The notes: a model not told the origin generated them from the letters alone. Shown: positions 8,900 to 18,615, counted from the first letter of the stretch. The stretch: DNA of 64,000 nucleotides from Calothrix sp. PCC 7716 (GCF_019977735.1 NZ_AP025018.1:4778580-4842579), one strand, 5' to 3'. Translations and numbers: made by a program.

Positions 8900-9766
8900 T
8901 TACATAGGCAAATAACCAAATTTGACACATCCGAGTAATTGTCCCGCACGCCAAGCCAATGTACGCATCCATTTTGCGATTTCGTTTGTATCACGGACTT
9001 TAAAAGATACTACTTCCAACATGAACTCAAGCGGCGCCTTAATAAAGCTTTTCCATGACATGAGTATTTTAGGTATACCGTAATCTTTGTGTTTTTTATA
9101 CAGCAATGCTTCATATAAACCTACACCCCAGGCACGCTGACAAATCATCTTAAAATTTTTTCGCAGTCTATAATGAACTACGGCTTCCGACACTTGCTGT
9201 ATCTTAGTTCCTTGTTCTTGAATACACCAAGAATAGTCTATATCTTCAATCATTACAAAATTTTCGTCAAATCCACCGACAGCTTGATGAACTGCACGCT
9301 TCACACCCATATTACAACTGATTGCAAAGGGTAAGTATGGATTTTCAATTATACAAAAACCATCTGGTGAGCCATAATTTGTAACTACCCAAAGCTCATT
9401 TAGTTTATCGTATAAACTACGACCAGTAACAAAATCAGATTTTGTCAGCGCTTCACCCATTGCTGCAACCCAACCAGGCGCCACTTCGTCGTCCGCATCG
9501 CAAAATGCCAGTGCTTCAGAAGTTGCAACACTGGCGCCGACGTTACGAGCATACGCAGGGCCTCGTTTAGCTCCGGCATCAACTATCCGCAAAGAAGGTA
9601 TTTTCCTTTTGAATAACTCAACAATTGCAACAGTATTATCTGTTGACCCGTTGTCAGCAACTATTACTTCCCAAGGTTGTGACCATTTTTGATTTGCAAG
9701 CGCTTCGAGTTGGATAGCGATTGTACTTGCTGCATTATAGCAGGGGATAATTACACTTAATTTCAT
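8900..9766 (-). CDS. Family 2 glycosyltransferase
   Basis: A 288-residue GT-A-fold enzyme, expected to move a sugar from a nucleotide-sugar donor during surface polysaccharide synthesis. The N-terminus [23 protein letters not shown], the nucleotide-binding [12 protein letters not shown] and the metal-binding FCDADDEV are classical GT2 motifs; [12 protein letters not shown] supplies the ED/QxxRW-like acceptor region. There is no membrane anchor. Its ATG overlaps the TGA stop of the truncated SulP frame upstream (ATGA), with no ribosome site of its own, so translation may depend on coupling. The 3' 360 bp is duplicated as a pseudogene at 5.7-6.05 kb. Confidence 0.88.
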   Translation of the reverse strand: MKLSVIIPCYNAASTIAIQLEALANQKWSQPWEVIVADNGSTDNTVAIVELFKRKIPSLRIVDAGAKRGPAYARNVGASVATSEALAFCDADDEVAPGWVAAMGEALTKSDFVTGRSLYDKLNELWVVTNYGSPDGFCIIENPYLPFAISCNMGVKRAVHQAVGGFDENFVMIEDIDYSWCIQEQGTKIQQVSEAVVHYRLRKNFKMICQRAWGVGLYEALLYKKHKDYGIPKILMSWKSFIKAPLEFMLEVVSFKVRDTNEIAKWMRTLAWRAGQLLGCVKFGYLPM

Positions 9767-10275
9767 CGCGGTGAGTGAGTTGGTAATGTTTTAAATGAAT
9801 TAGTGATTAGTGCGCGTTGGCAGGGCACATTTATTAGTTGCGGCAACTGCGCCATAAATATCAAAATTGCTAGGGCATTTACAAACCCAATCATTACAGC
9901 GCGCGGAACATACTTAAGCTTGGAACCTAAGCGAAGCCGAGCAAAAATAATTTGGATAATGCCAGTTAAAACTGTTGCTGCAAATAGATAATCTAACCCA
10001 TGTTGTTTTACCAAAGTAATCATCAGCAACGCCATTGCGCCTGTGGCAGCTGAGATCAAACCTGGTCGTCCACCGACAAAAGCTGTAATTACTGCAATAG
10101 AAAAGGAAGCATATAACCCAACTTTCGGGTCTACACCAGCAATGATAGAAAAGGCTATTGCTTCTGGAATTAGCGCTAAGGCAACAAGAGTTCCTGCTAA
10201 AATATCTGCCTTAACATTGGAAAACCACTCTCGACGTACCATTTGAATGTTCAACTTATCCTCCAATTCCATCAT
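9763..10275 (-). pseudogene. Truncated SulP-family sulfate permease (N-terminal fragment)
   Basis: The first ~150 residues match the start of SulP transporters: [36 protein letters not shown], then [17 protein letters not shown] and [18 protein letters not shown]. SulP proteins have 10-14 helices and a C-terminal STAS domain; here the homology stops after INVP and a 20-residue unrelated tail ends at the glycosyltransferase start. The remaining two-thirds are missing. It cannot transport sulfate, but it may still supply promoter and translational coupling to the glycosyltransferase. Confidence 0.85.
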
Positions 10276-10368
10276 TAAATAAATAGCAAACAGTATTAGT
10301 TAATATTTTTGATAATCAAGCAATGATAACCATCATAAATATCATTTTTTTGAAATTATTTACATATA

Positions 10369-10797
10369 TCAACTTTGATTGTTTACAAAACTCTTTAAAT
10401 CAAGTAGACCTTTTACTAATCGGCTCAATTTATCAGCTAATAGCCATTCTAAAGTAAATATGTACACACCATACTCTCTTGCTAACATGTAACATTCTTC
10501 ATTAGCAGTATCAGTAAGCAAAATCAAAATAATATTTGCGGCACTACAAGTATGATTGCGAAGCAATTTTAAAAAGATATCAGCATCTACTTTTAATGCT
10601 TGAACATTAAAAATTAATAAACTGGGTATGATGTTTTTGGTTATCTCTAAACCTACTTGAGCATTGCTTTCAAAAATAATATCAAATTCATTTAACAGAG
10701 ATTTTTTAATTAAAGTTTGATAATCAGGATTATCTTCAATAATTAAAATTTTTCCTAAACTAGTTTTCGGACTTGTCTGTTCTTCTTGTTTAAGCAT
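10369..10797 (-). CDS. Degenerate receiver-domain protein lacking Asp and Lys
   Basis: A 142-residue single receiver. The acidic pair is kept in LIIEDNPDYQTL, but the phospho-acceptor position is N64 (LLIFNVQAL), and the beta5 segment YIFTLEWLLAD has no Lys-Pro motif. The switch Thr remains (ILLTDTAN). It should not accept phosphate by the normal mechanism. The ATG lies one base past the TGA of the acyltransferase upstream, indicating one operon, so it is probably a regulatory or scaffolding subunit of the glycan-modification cluster. Confidence 0.75.
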   Translation of the reverse strand: MLKQEEQTSPKTSLGKILIIEDNPDYQTLIKKSLLNEFDIIFESNAQVGLEITKNIIPSLLIFNVQALKVDADIFLKLLRNHTCSAANIILILLTDTANEECYMLAREYGVYIFTLEWLLADKLSRLVKGLLDLKSFVNNQS

Positions 10798-10798
10798 T

Positions 10799-11980
10799 TC
10801 AATTAGCTGCTAGTTTTTTACGACTTTTCAGTAATAACATAAACGGTCGCTCAATTGTCAAATAGAACACATACGCAAATGCTAACGATATTGTTATACC
10901 TACTGTGTAAAGGGTAATTGCAAATGCAGTAGGAGATATATTAAAGCTGGTAAGTAATTGCCGTAGTAATGTGATTATTGGAGCATGAGTCAGGTATAAG
11001 CTGTAAGAAAAAGCTCCTAATTTTAGAATTACAGGATTCTCAAGTATTCGCAAAATAATATGTCTTTTTCTATCGCTCAAAATAATTTTAGTACAATCAA
11101 CTATTAAACAAGCGGCAGCAATACCAGCAAAAGACTCGTATATCCAAGCTGGTATTCCTAATTTATTCCACTCTGTGAAAATTGCAATCGCAGCAAAAAC
11201 TATTGATAGCAGGCGCCAAGGTAAAGAGTTTCTTAGCTTCACCAAAAAAGGTGCCTGTGAAAATATAATTTCTGCTGCTAGCATTCCAAGAGTAAATGAA
11301 CCCATTAGCCAAGGATGACTTACATCCATATAGCCATTAAAAAAATAGTGAGGTATGACTCCAAGAAACAAAGCAGTTCCTATCGCTGCTATCCAACCAT
11401 AACGGCGCCTAATTGGTAAAAATAATAGAGGAAACAAAAAGTAGATTTGCCATTCTAGTGCCACACTCCATAATGGGATATTGAGCATGTAAGTTTGGGG
11501 ATTAGTTGTAAAGTTTTGAACCAAAAAAACATGTAAAAGTACGTCCGTTATAGAAAAATGAGGAGAGAACATATCTTTATTGAGCATTTGCCATTGAAAA
11601 GTTGTAAATCTCTCCAGAACTAATATGCCCCAACTAAGCAAGCAGCAAAATAAAATCACTGCGTACAATGGTGGTATAATCCTTCGCGCTCTACGCTTAA
11701 AATAATCAGATAAAGTCCCAGGAATATAACCTGCACCAGACCTTGCCACTGGTATCATCAAGCAGTATCCAGACAGAACAATAAAAACTACAACGCAGAA
11801 CGAACCGTACCTAACTAGCTTTGTTGGTATATTTATCCACTGAGGTAAATTTTCTCCTTGATATAGCCAAAGGTGAGTAAGTAGCACATAAAAAGCAGCG
11901 ATACCACGCATTCCATCTAGAAAATGAAGACGAAATTTTCGTTCATCAAAAATTGCTGTCTGAATAGAGTTTTCAGTCAT
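10799..11980 (-). CDS. Acyltransferase-3 family membrane protein (first copy)
   Basis: A 393-residue OafA/YrhL-type integral membrane acyltransferase, which typically O-acetylates surface polysaccharides. The family start RLHFLDGMRGIAAFYVLLTHLW carries the conserved His of helix 1; about ten hydrophobic helices follow, including PLWSVALEWQIYFLFPLL. The GAFSYSLYLTHAP motif and the closing ERPFM motif are both present. Ribosome site AAGAG precedes the ATG. It is 22 bp downstream of a paralogous gene and abuts the receiver gene, so the three are likely cotranscribed. Confidence 0.9.
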   Translation of the reverse strand: MTENSIQTAIFDERKFRLHFLDGMRGIAAFYVLLTHLWLYQGENLPQWINIPTKLVRYGSFCVVVFIVLSGYCLMIPVARSGAGYIPGTLSDYFKRRARRIIPPLYAVILFCCLLSWGILVLERFTTFQWQMLNKDMFSPHFSITDVLLHVFLVQNFTTNPQTYMLNIPLWSVALEWQIYFLFPLLFLPIRRRYGWIAAIGTALFLGVIPHYFFNGYMDVSHPWLMGSFTLGMLAAEIIFSQAPFLVKLRNSLPWRLLSIVFAAIAIFTEWNKLGIPAWIYESFAGIAAACLIVDCTKIILSDRKRHIILRILENPVILKLGAFSYSLYLTHAPIITLLRQLLTSFNISPTAFAITLYTVGITISLAFAYVFYLTIERPFMLLLKSRKKLAAN

Positions 11981-12002
11981 AATTTACACTCTTAAAAATT
12001 AT

Positions 12003-13202
12003 TTATAGTTTTTTGGTATTAGTGTTTTTTTGAAAAATAGCATCTTGTAATTTTCTTTTTTGAAGAAAATTTGACATGAATGGTCTTTCAAACAACAGGT
12101 AGAAAGGGTAAGCAAAAAGTAGTGATGCGATTGTACCTAGCAGATAAGATGCAGTCGCAAATGTACCAGCAGGTAATTGTAAGTTGAATAAACCGTAACG
12201 GACTAATGAAAGTATTGGACCATGAGTTAGATATAAACTATAGGAAATAGTTCCTAAGTCTACTGCCAGAGGATGCTCAAATATTTTTAAAATTAGAGGC
12301 GCCTTTTTACCATCAGTGATAAACTTTGTACAGTAAATAAATAAGCAAGCGCTTGCTATTCCAAAAAAGCTATGACCTATCCATATATGTAATCCGAGTT
12401 TTCTCCATTCAGTTATAAAAGCAACAATAGTAAATACAATACTCAAGGCACCCCAAGGTAGAGAGTTTCTCATACTTGCTAATTTTGGTTTAGTTGAAAA
12501 CCCAATTTCTGCTGCTGCCATTCCTAGAGCGAATACTCCAAGATACCAAGGTGAAGCCGACTCAAACAACCCATTTAATAGATATATCGGTAAGAGACTA
12601 ATCACAAAAGCTGTGATTACAGATGCAAGCATTCCAAAACGGCGCCAAACTGGTAGTAATATTAATGGAAATATAAAGTAAATTTGCCACTCTGTCGCAA
12701 CACTCCACATGGGTGGGTTTATAGTCATGTGAGTGACAGGACTAAGATTATGAACCAATAGTAAGTGAGACAATACATCAATAAATGTAAATTTTGGAGA
12801 GAATGGTCCTTCTCCTGCAATCTCATTCCATCGAAATTCACTCACATTCTCCAGTAAAAATACTGCAAAAGCTAGTAATAAACTAAACAGTAAAGCTGCA
12901 TAGTAAGGTGGTAAAATTCGACGAGACCGACGTTTAATATAATCAACCAGAGTACCAGAAATATGACCACTCTGAGAACGCGATACAGGAAGCATTAAAA
13001 CATAACCAGATAAAGCTATAAAAATTGCTACAGCAAATCCTCCGTATCTCAGAGTTTTTCCAAACAGTGACCAGAATAGAGGTAATGTCGTTCCTATTTC
13101 TGGCTCGATATGGACAAGTACCACATATAAGGCTGCAAGTCCACGCAAACCGTCCAAATAATGAAGACGCAGCCGAGAAGATTTTTCCATAGGCTTATTC
13201 AT
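12003..13202 (-). CDS. Acyltransferase-3 family membrane protein (second copy)
   Basis: About 399 residues, paralogous to the gene immediately downstream and of the same length and layout. It begins RLHYLDGLRGLAALYVVLVHIEPE, with the family His. Internal signatures are PPMWSVATEWQIYFIFPL and GTISYSLYLTHGP, and it closes with FERPFM. About ten membrane helices are expected. I chose the ATG at 13202 because GGAG lies nine bases before it; a TTG five codons upstream overlaps that site. The tandem pair suggests two acceptor sugars or positions on one glycan. Confidence 0.88.
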   Translation of the reverse strand: MNKPMEKSSRLRLHYLDGLRGLAALYVVLVHIEPEIGTTLPLFWSLFGKTLRYGGFAVAIFIALSGYVLMLPVSRSQSGHISGTLVDYIKRRSRRILPPYYAALLFSLLLAFAVFLLENVSEFRWNEIAGEGPFSPKFTFIDVLSHLLLVHNLSPVTHMTINPPMWSVATEWQIYFIFPLILLPVWRRFGMLASVITAFVISLLPIYLLNGLFESASPWYLGVFALGMAAAEIGFSTKPKLASMRNSLPWGALSIVFTIVAFITEWRKLGLHIWIGHSFFGIASACLFIYCTKFITDGKKAPLILKIFEHPLAVDLGTISYSLYLTHGPILSLVRYGLFNLQLPAGTFATASYLLGTIASLLFAYPFYLLFERPFMSNFLQKRKLQDAIFQKNTNTKKL

Positions 13203-13328
13203 TGATTTATTCTCCAACTAAATTAGTAGCTAGTTACGTAGATGCAACTACTGGTAGTTGATGTGCTTACTAGATGAATAAGCAACGTACTCTCACTCAG
13301 AATGTTTCTACACTCGTTAAGAATTTAC

Positions 13329-13610
13329 TTAAAGGCTTTCTGGACAACCAGCAAACTTTTCTAACAGTTCATCAATTATGTTGCAGTTTGAGTCTCTCCA
13401 AATCTCAATAATGTGTTTTTGTAACCAAGTAGAGTTAATGGTTATATTTTCATGATATCTACATGTCAATACTCTATTCTCTGGTGGTTCTATTTCTATT
13501 AATTGGGGGTTATCTTCACGCGAAGAAGTGCCTTTTTCCCATCCGTTAGGAGTTAGATGCCACTCAGTCCATTCATTTATACTATTGGAATTTGGAAAGT
13601 AAATATTCAT
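13329..13610 (-). CDS. Small conserved-looking hypothetical protein
   Basis: A 93-residue acidic soluble protein, starting MNIYFPNSNSINEWTEWHLT. A good ribosome site (AGAGAGGAAA) precedes the ATG. No signal peptide, membrane helix or recognised domain. It sits between the acyltransferase-3 pair and the beta-helix acyltransferases on the same strand, with short gaps, and so probably belongs to this operon. Function unknown. Confidence 0.6.
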   Translation of the reverse strand: MNIYFPNSNSINEWTEWHLTPNGWEKGTSSREDNPQLIEIEPPENRVLTCRYHENITINSTWLQKHIIEIWRDSNCNIIDELLEKFAGCPESL

Positions 13611-13665
13611 ACATTTTCCTCTCTAAAAAACTTATACAGTAATCTTTAAGATGAATCTATCGTAA

Positions 13666-14385
13666 TTAATTCATAATTTGTTTAATTACATTTGCAGTTG
13701 GTAAGGTTAATTCATGATTTGTTATTCTACTCCTGATTACTTTTGCTGGTACACCTACTGCAACTGAGTAAGGGGGAATATCTTTAGTGACTACTGAACC
13801 GGCACCAATGACACTTCCTCTCCCAATAGTCACTCCGTCAAGAAGCGTTACTGAATGTCCAAGCCAACAGTCATCTTCAATAACAATGCCTTTGCGTGTA
13901 ACACCTTGCAAGGCAATGTCTATAGTTAAGTCTGAAAAGATATGGTTGTTAGCGTATATACCTGACTTTGCGGCAATCATGCAGGATTTTCCAATTTTGA
14001 TATTTCCGAGACCTGCGATAGAAACATAAGGACCAAGAAGGACACCATTATCAATCAATATTTGAGTATCATTTAACGCCTGAAAAGTTACACCTTGATT
14101 AATTTGTACTTCTGAACCAATAGAAATACGATTGTTGTCGTGCCCAGATGCATCAATATGCACTCCTCTGCATATAGAAGTATAATCGCCTATTTCTATA
14201 TTTTTTAGTTCAATAAATTCAACACCCTCTTGAATATAAACTTTTCGACCAATTTTGCCAAAAACTAAGCGATATACTAACCTTCTTAGGTTTGAGCCTA
14301 CACTTCGTAAGGGAATACTCCCAAGTAAAGTTGTTAGTAAAACCTCTAGATAATGATGTAATCCCTTTTTAAAATTATTATTCAT
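13666..14385 (-). CDS. Left-handed beta-helix (hexapeptide) acyltransferase, copy 1
   Basis: A 239-residue protein of the LbH/maltose O-acetyltransferase type. After a basic N-terminal arm (LRSVGSNLRRLVYRLVF) come hexapeptide repeats from about residue 50 (IEIGDYTSI, ISIGSEVQI, IKIGKSCMI). The C-terminal part has DDCWLGHSVTLLDGVTIGRGSVIGAGSVV, then the ending IPPYSVAVGVPAKVI. The His of the ANNHIF segment is in the usual catalytic position. Ribosome site GGAG is eight bases before ATG. One of four paralogs in this cluster; acetyl-CoA-dependent O-acetylation of a sugar is the likely reaction. Confidence 0.88.
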   Translation of the reverse strand: MNNNFKKGLHHYLEVLLTTLLGSIPLRSVGSNLRRLVYRLVFGKIGRKVYIQEGVEFIELKNIEIGDYTSICRGVHIDASGHDNNRISIGSEVQINQGVTFQALNDTQILIDNGVLLGPYVSIAGLGNIKIGKSCMIAAKSGIYANNHIFSDLTIDIALQGVTRKGIVIEDDCWLGHSVTLLDGVTIGRGSVIGAGSVVTKDIPPYSVAVGVPAKVIRSRITNHELTLPTANVIKQIMN

Positions 14386-14417
14386 GCGAGTACTCCATTA
14401 AGATTTAGTTAATAAAT

Positions 14418-15092
14418 TTAATTATCAGAAAATTTCAATTGGTATTTTTGTCTGCTTTCAATTACTTTTGCTGGGGTGCCCGATACCTTTGAATAAGGCG
14501 GAATATCTTCGGTAACAATTGAATTAGGGCAAATAACACTACCTTTACCAATAGTCACTCCATTTAGAACGGTTACTCCATGCCCAAACCAACAATCATC
14601 TCCAATAATAATTCCTTTTTTAATTACAGAGTTATATGTGGTGGTATTCATATTCATGTCGCTAAAAACATGATGTGAAGTAAAGATTCCCGAATGATCT
14701 CCTATAAAACAATCTCTACCTATTTTGATATTTTCTTGTCCAATTATACAAACATTATTACTAATTAATGTATTCTCACCAATACAAATATTAGTAGCAT
14801 TTAATGCCTTGATATTAACTCCTTCATATAGGACAACTCCGTCTTTTATATAAATATTGTTATTCATTCCTCTGGCATCAATATTAACTCCTTTCAAAAT
14901 ATGTACAATCTCACCGATTTCGATGCAGCTAGTACCAAAGAAATTGGCGCCTTCTTGAATATAAACTGAATTACCCATCCGCTTAAAAAGGCTTTGATAA
15001 ATTAAACTTCGCAGTTTTATACCTAATATAGTTGGAATCCTACTTAAAAAAGTAGTTAATATTATTTCTTTATCAGGATAGTAAACGTTCAT
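14418..15092 (-). CDS. Left-handed beta-helix acyltransferase, copy 2
   Basis: A 224-residue paralog of the neighbouring gene with the same plan: N-terminal arm IPTILGIKLRSLIYQSLFKRMGNSVYIQEG, then hexapeptide coils, a TSHHVFSDM segment with the candidate His, DDCWFGHGVTVLNGVTIGKGSVI, and IPPYSKVSGTPAKVI. GAGG precedes the ATG by eight bases. It is the first gene of the reverse-strand run that continues through the acyltransferase-3 genes, so its promoter probably lies in the long gap to its right. Confidence 0.87.
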   Translation of the reverse strand: MNVYYPDKEIILTTFLSRIPTILGIKLRSLIYQSLFKRMGNSVYIQEGANFFGTSCIEIGEIVHILKGVNIDARGMNNNIYIKDGVVLYEGVNIKALNATNICIGENTLISNNVCIIGQENIKIGRDCFIGDHSGIFTSHHVFSDMNMNTTTYNSVIKKGIIIGDDCWFGHGVTVLNGVTIGKGSVICPNSIVTEDIPPYSKVSGTPAKVIESRQKYQLKFSDN

Positions 15093-16980
15093 GTGTTTTC
15101 CTCACTACAAATAAAACTTGTTTAGCTGATTAAAGCACACGAGTAAAACCGCATTGCTTTCGTTACGCATTTTGTTGCTGCTATACCTTTACTAATTATT
15201 TTTTTTAGCTTGAATCAATGAATTCTAGTACGCTCATTAATATTGAACAAGCTTTAATTAAAAAGCATGACATATAGAATTCCTATTCATGATTAAAAAA
15301 ACTATATATTTGAAAAGTAATTTTTCAAGCTATAAGCTGAGGTCGGCTAGCTATCAAAGCTTAGTTGCAAATATATGACTATTTTGTTCTTATGTTTTGA
15401 TTTATTTTTACCACTATTGCCAAATCTCAATCAAATTCAATATCGGCCACATTAGCAGGAGATACTTGTATAAAAAATATCAGTATCTATCTATATATTG
15501 AATTTGAAATCAACTTACTGAGTAGTAATTATAAAATCACTCATAAGTACACTAACTTAATTATTAAGTTAGTTAAACACCGAAAATACTGATTTTACTT
15601 TAACAAGTTGCTAACCAATAACTATCCAATAACACTGTAATAGCTATTTTGTTAGTACTAAATTATTAGTAAATTCTCACTATCTGCCATTCTAATTATT
15701 CGCGTGTTTCTAGCCTTTTGGCAATACAAGTATACTATTAATTTTAATGCAAGAGCAAAAAACAAAGGTATAAAAGTACTGTCTGCAACAGTGAAATCTG
15801 TAAATTTGAATACTAGTATATCAGTATTGACCCATTAGACATACATTCTTCAGTTACAATCCACTTTTAGGTGTCAAACTTCCCTATTATTAAGCTTTAG
15901 ATATTCCAAGTAGCGATTCGCAACTTGAACAACAAAAATGTCACAAAAGCTACATCCTTATAAATATCTGAAAACTTTGCTCGTATTAAAATTACTAGGG
16001 TGGAGTCTCGCCTACTTCAGCCATTTCGTTGAAGTTTACCATCGGCGCAAACATGTAAGCACTCCCCCGATTTCGATGGCGGCTTTGCTGTATGTAGTTT
16101 TTAGAGGCTGTTAGTATATTCATAGCAATCACGGTGGGTCAGACCTTTGAGCTACCTTTTTGCCCTTTAAATCTGAAGAGTTTACATTTATTCCTGCAAT
16201 TAAGACTAACATAATCATTTTAAAGTAAGTGTAAATTATTTAAATTATTTATAACGTTTTGATGAAATTATAGTATATTCATTTACTTCTTGAGAGGTAT
16301 CTAGGCATTTAGCTATCTTCTGGTAGTTTACGTGTTGATATGAAGTAAATAGTCAAATGACTGATATTATATAACAATTTGTTGCGGCAGACAATAAATT
16401 AAAGCTAAATCGCTTACCCTTGCTCTGAGCTGTAAGCTTAAAAAGCTCAGGCTTTTGGCAAAATTTGTCCTGCCTCTGAAATAGTTAGCCTGAATGTATT
16501 TGATAATTTAGTAAATAACCTTGTATAATTGGCGAATAATACGAAGGCAAATTTGGGACTTTCACTCTGTGAGCAACCCTTGTGCTAAGAAATTCCGCCA
16601 AAATAGTCTAAAAGTCAGCAATCAGTGTCCACCTTAGATTGGCCTACTAATATATATAAGTGTATAGCATCATAATTGTATCCCTCTTAAGCTTGTTAAG
16701 ACGCTCTCCACAGTCATAGCCTACGAGCATCTCAGAGCAGCAGTCAGTAGACTCTATTGCAAAAGAAGTATAGCGTCATAAAAACGGGAGCTATTAACTC
16801 TTACCAGGGTACACGTAAAACAACACTTACCGAAAAGCTTCTACTCTAGAAAGGCGCCATTCAATGTGCAGGTGCTTTTAATAGAAATACTAGTAATGAA
16901 TTACTCTATGAGTACGTAGTAGAAGTGGTTATAAAACTTTGAAACTGTCTCGATAACAAATAATTAAGGATTAAACAACT
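15093..16980. other. Long AT-rich intergenic region between divergent acyltransferase genes
   Basis: Nearly 1.9 kb lies between the divergent starts of two hexapeptide acyltransferase genes. Apart from one possible 58-codon frame, there is no coding sequence. Both flanking promoters must lie here, but no convincing -35/-10 pair could be singled out among many TATAAT-like strings. No IS end or tandem repeat was recognised. Confidence 0.5.
15938..16114 (+). CDS. Possible small protein (58 aa) in the long gap
   Basis: ATG at 15938 opens a 58-codon frame, beginning MSQKLHPYKYLKTLLVLKLL and ending LLYVVFRGC. It has a hydrophobic stretch that could be one membrane helix, followed by HRRKH. No Shine-Dalgarno was seen and no family recognised. 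It may be a small membrane peptide, a remnant, or chance. Confidence 0.25.
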   Translation: MSQKLHPYKYLKTLLVLKLLGWSLAYFSHFVEVYHRRKHVSTPPISMAALLYVVFRGC

Positions 16981-17664
16981 ATGACAGTACAAAATCAACT
17001 CAACATTAATCAAACGGTGCTTGCTTCACCCACAACTTTGTCAAGAATAATCGAGTTAAACATGACTAATTTGGTTGGATGGATTCCCCGTCCACTTGGT
17101 ATTCTATTGCGAAGACTCGCTTACTCTTTAATACTGAGTCGTGTAGGTAAAAGGCTTTACATCCAAGCCGGAGTAGAGTTTCTTGGAGCCTGTCTGATTG
17201 AAATTAGCGACGATGTTAAAATTCTGCGAGATGCACGCTTTGATATGAGGGCGCCAAACAGCTTACTGCGTATTGGTAATCAAGTTTGTATTGATCGTGG
17301 AGTTGATATCAGAGCTACTGTTTCTGACTGTTTAATTGATATTGGCGATAATTCTTATATCGGTCCTTACGTTTGTATGGCTGGACCTGGTTTCATCAAA
17401 ATTGGCAAAGGATGTGCAATTGCATCTCATACAAGCATTTACGCTAATAATCATAGAAAGGATGGCTTGACTCGTGAAGGAATTGAAATTCAAGATTCTT
17501 GTTGGATTGGCTCTGGGGTCAGAATATTAGATGGAGTGACTATTGGTAAAGGAAGTGTAATAGGTGCTGGAGCAGTGGTTAATAAAGATATTCCACCCTT
17601 TTCCATAGCAGTTGGAGTTCCCGCAAAAGTTATTAAAGACAGCACAGATGCTGGCACAGCTTAA
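16981..17664 (+). CDS. Left-handed beta-helix acyltransferase, copy 3
   Basis: A 227-residue paralog on the forward strand. The N-terminal arm reads IPRPLGILLRRLAYSLILSRVGKRLYIQAG; hexapeptide coils follow (IDIGDNSYI, IKIGKGCAI), a YANNHRKDG segment with the candidate His, then DSCWIGSGVRILDGVTIGKGSVIGAGAVV and IPPFSIAVGVPAKVI. AAGGA lies ten bases before ATG. Its stop codon abuts the stop codon of the next, convergent paralog with no spacer at all. Confidence 0.88.
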   Translation: MTVQNQLNINQTVLASPTTLSRIIELNMTNLVGWIPRPLGILLRRLAYSLILSRVGKRLYIQAGVEFLGACLIEISDDVKILRDARFDMRAPNSLLRIGNQVCIDRGVDIRATVSDCLIDIGDNSYIGPYVCMAGPGFIKIGKGCAIASHTSIYANNHRKDGLTREGIEIQDSCWIGSGVRILDGVTIGKGSVIGAGAVVNKDIPPFSIAVGVPAKVIKDSTDAGTA

Positions 17665-18393
17665 TTACTTGATACTCATAGGTTTACTAAGTTCTTTTTC
17701 TCCACGCTTCTTGATGACTCGCGCGGGGGCACCCACTGCAACTGAGTAAGGAGGAATATCTTTTGTTACCACAGAATTGGCGCCAATTACACAACCTTGG
17801 ACGATAGTGACTCCATCCAATACCTTAACTCCAGAACCTAACCAGCAGTCATCTTCAATAATAATTCCCTTACGAGTTACTCCTTGCTCTCTAATCGGTA
17901 ACTCCAAATCAGCAAAGTTATGATTATTCGCAAATATTCCTGACTGTGCTGCAATTAAACAGTTTCTACCAATTTTGATGTTTCCGGGGCCAGCAATACA
18001 AGTACCTGGCCCAATAAAAGTATCTTGATTGATATGAATAAACGTGCTGTTTAGCGCTCCTATATTAACGTTACGCTCAAGAACTACTCCATTTTCTAGA
18101 CAAATTTTATTATTTTTATTCTCTAAACAAACTTTATTATTGCTATAACCTCTTCCATCTAAACAAACGCCTTTAAAAATATATACACCATTGCCAATTT
18201 CAATAGAACTAGTTCCAGAAAATTCAACACTGTCTTGAATATAAACAGAATTTCCTATACGTGCAAAAATCGCACGGTATAAAATATTTCTTAACTTAAC
18301 ACCTAAGAAAATTGTAGGTATATTCCCAAAAAACGTTATTAAAAAAAGCTCTTTAAAACGTTCACATTTGTAAATAAATTGAAATTTATTCAT
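17665..18393 (-). CDS. Left-handed beta-helix acyltransferase, copy 4
   Basis: About 242 residues. Same architecture as the three other copies: arm IPTIFLGVKLRNILYRAIFARIGNSVYIQDS, hexapeptide coils, NNHNFADL with the candidate His, DDCWLGSGVKVLDGVTI, and IPPYSVAVGAPARVI. A short duplicated coil (NNKVCLENK / NNKICLENG) sits near residues 85-105. I chose the ATG at 18393 (MNKFQFIYK), preceded by GAAGAG; a frame 24 codons longer exists but adds a sequence unlike the family. Convergent with copy 3. Confidence 0.86.
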   Translation of the reverse strand: MNKFQFIYKCERFKELFLITFFGNIPTIFLGVKLRNILYRAIFARIGNSVYIQDSVEFSGTSSIEIGNGVYIFKGVCLDGRGYSNNKVCLENKNNKICLENGVVLERNVNIGALNSTFIHINQDTFIGPGTCIAGPGNIKIGRNCLIAAQSGIFANNHNFADLELPIREQGVTRKGIIIEDDCWLGSGVKVLDGVTIVQGCVIGANSVVTKDIPPYSVAVGAPARVIKKRGEKELSKPMSIK

Positions 18394-18615
18394 GGCTATA
18401 TTCTCTTCAATAACTAAAATTGTGAACTTGATGAAAAATGTAGATAGGGCACCAAAATCTTTCAAAACAATGATTTCACCAGCTAATGCAGGTTGAATTA
18501 CATTGTTAAACTATATTTTTAATTCCAGATTAAATGCAAAAATATAGAGACAATGGTGCTTACTCAAAGAACAATTTTGCTCTTTGAATAGATGTAACAT
18601 ACAGATATTATTAAA

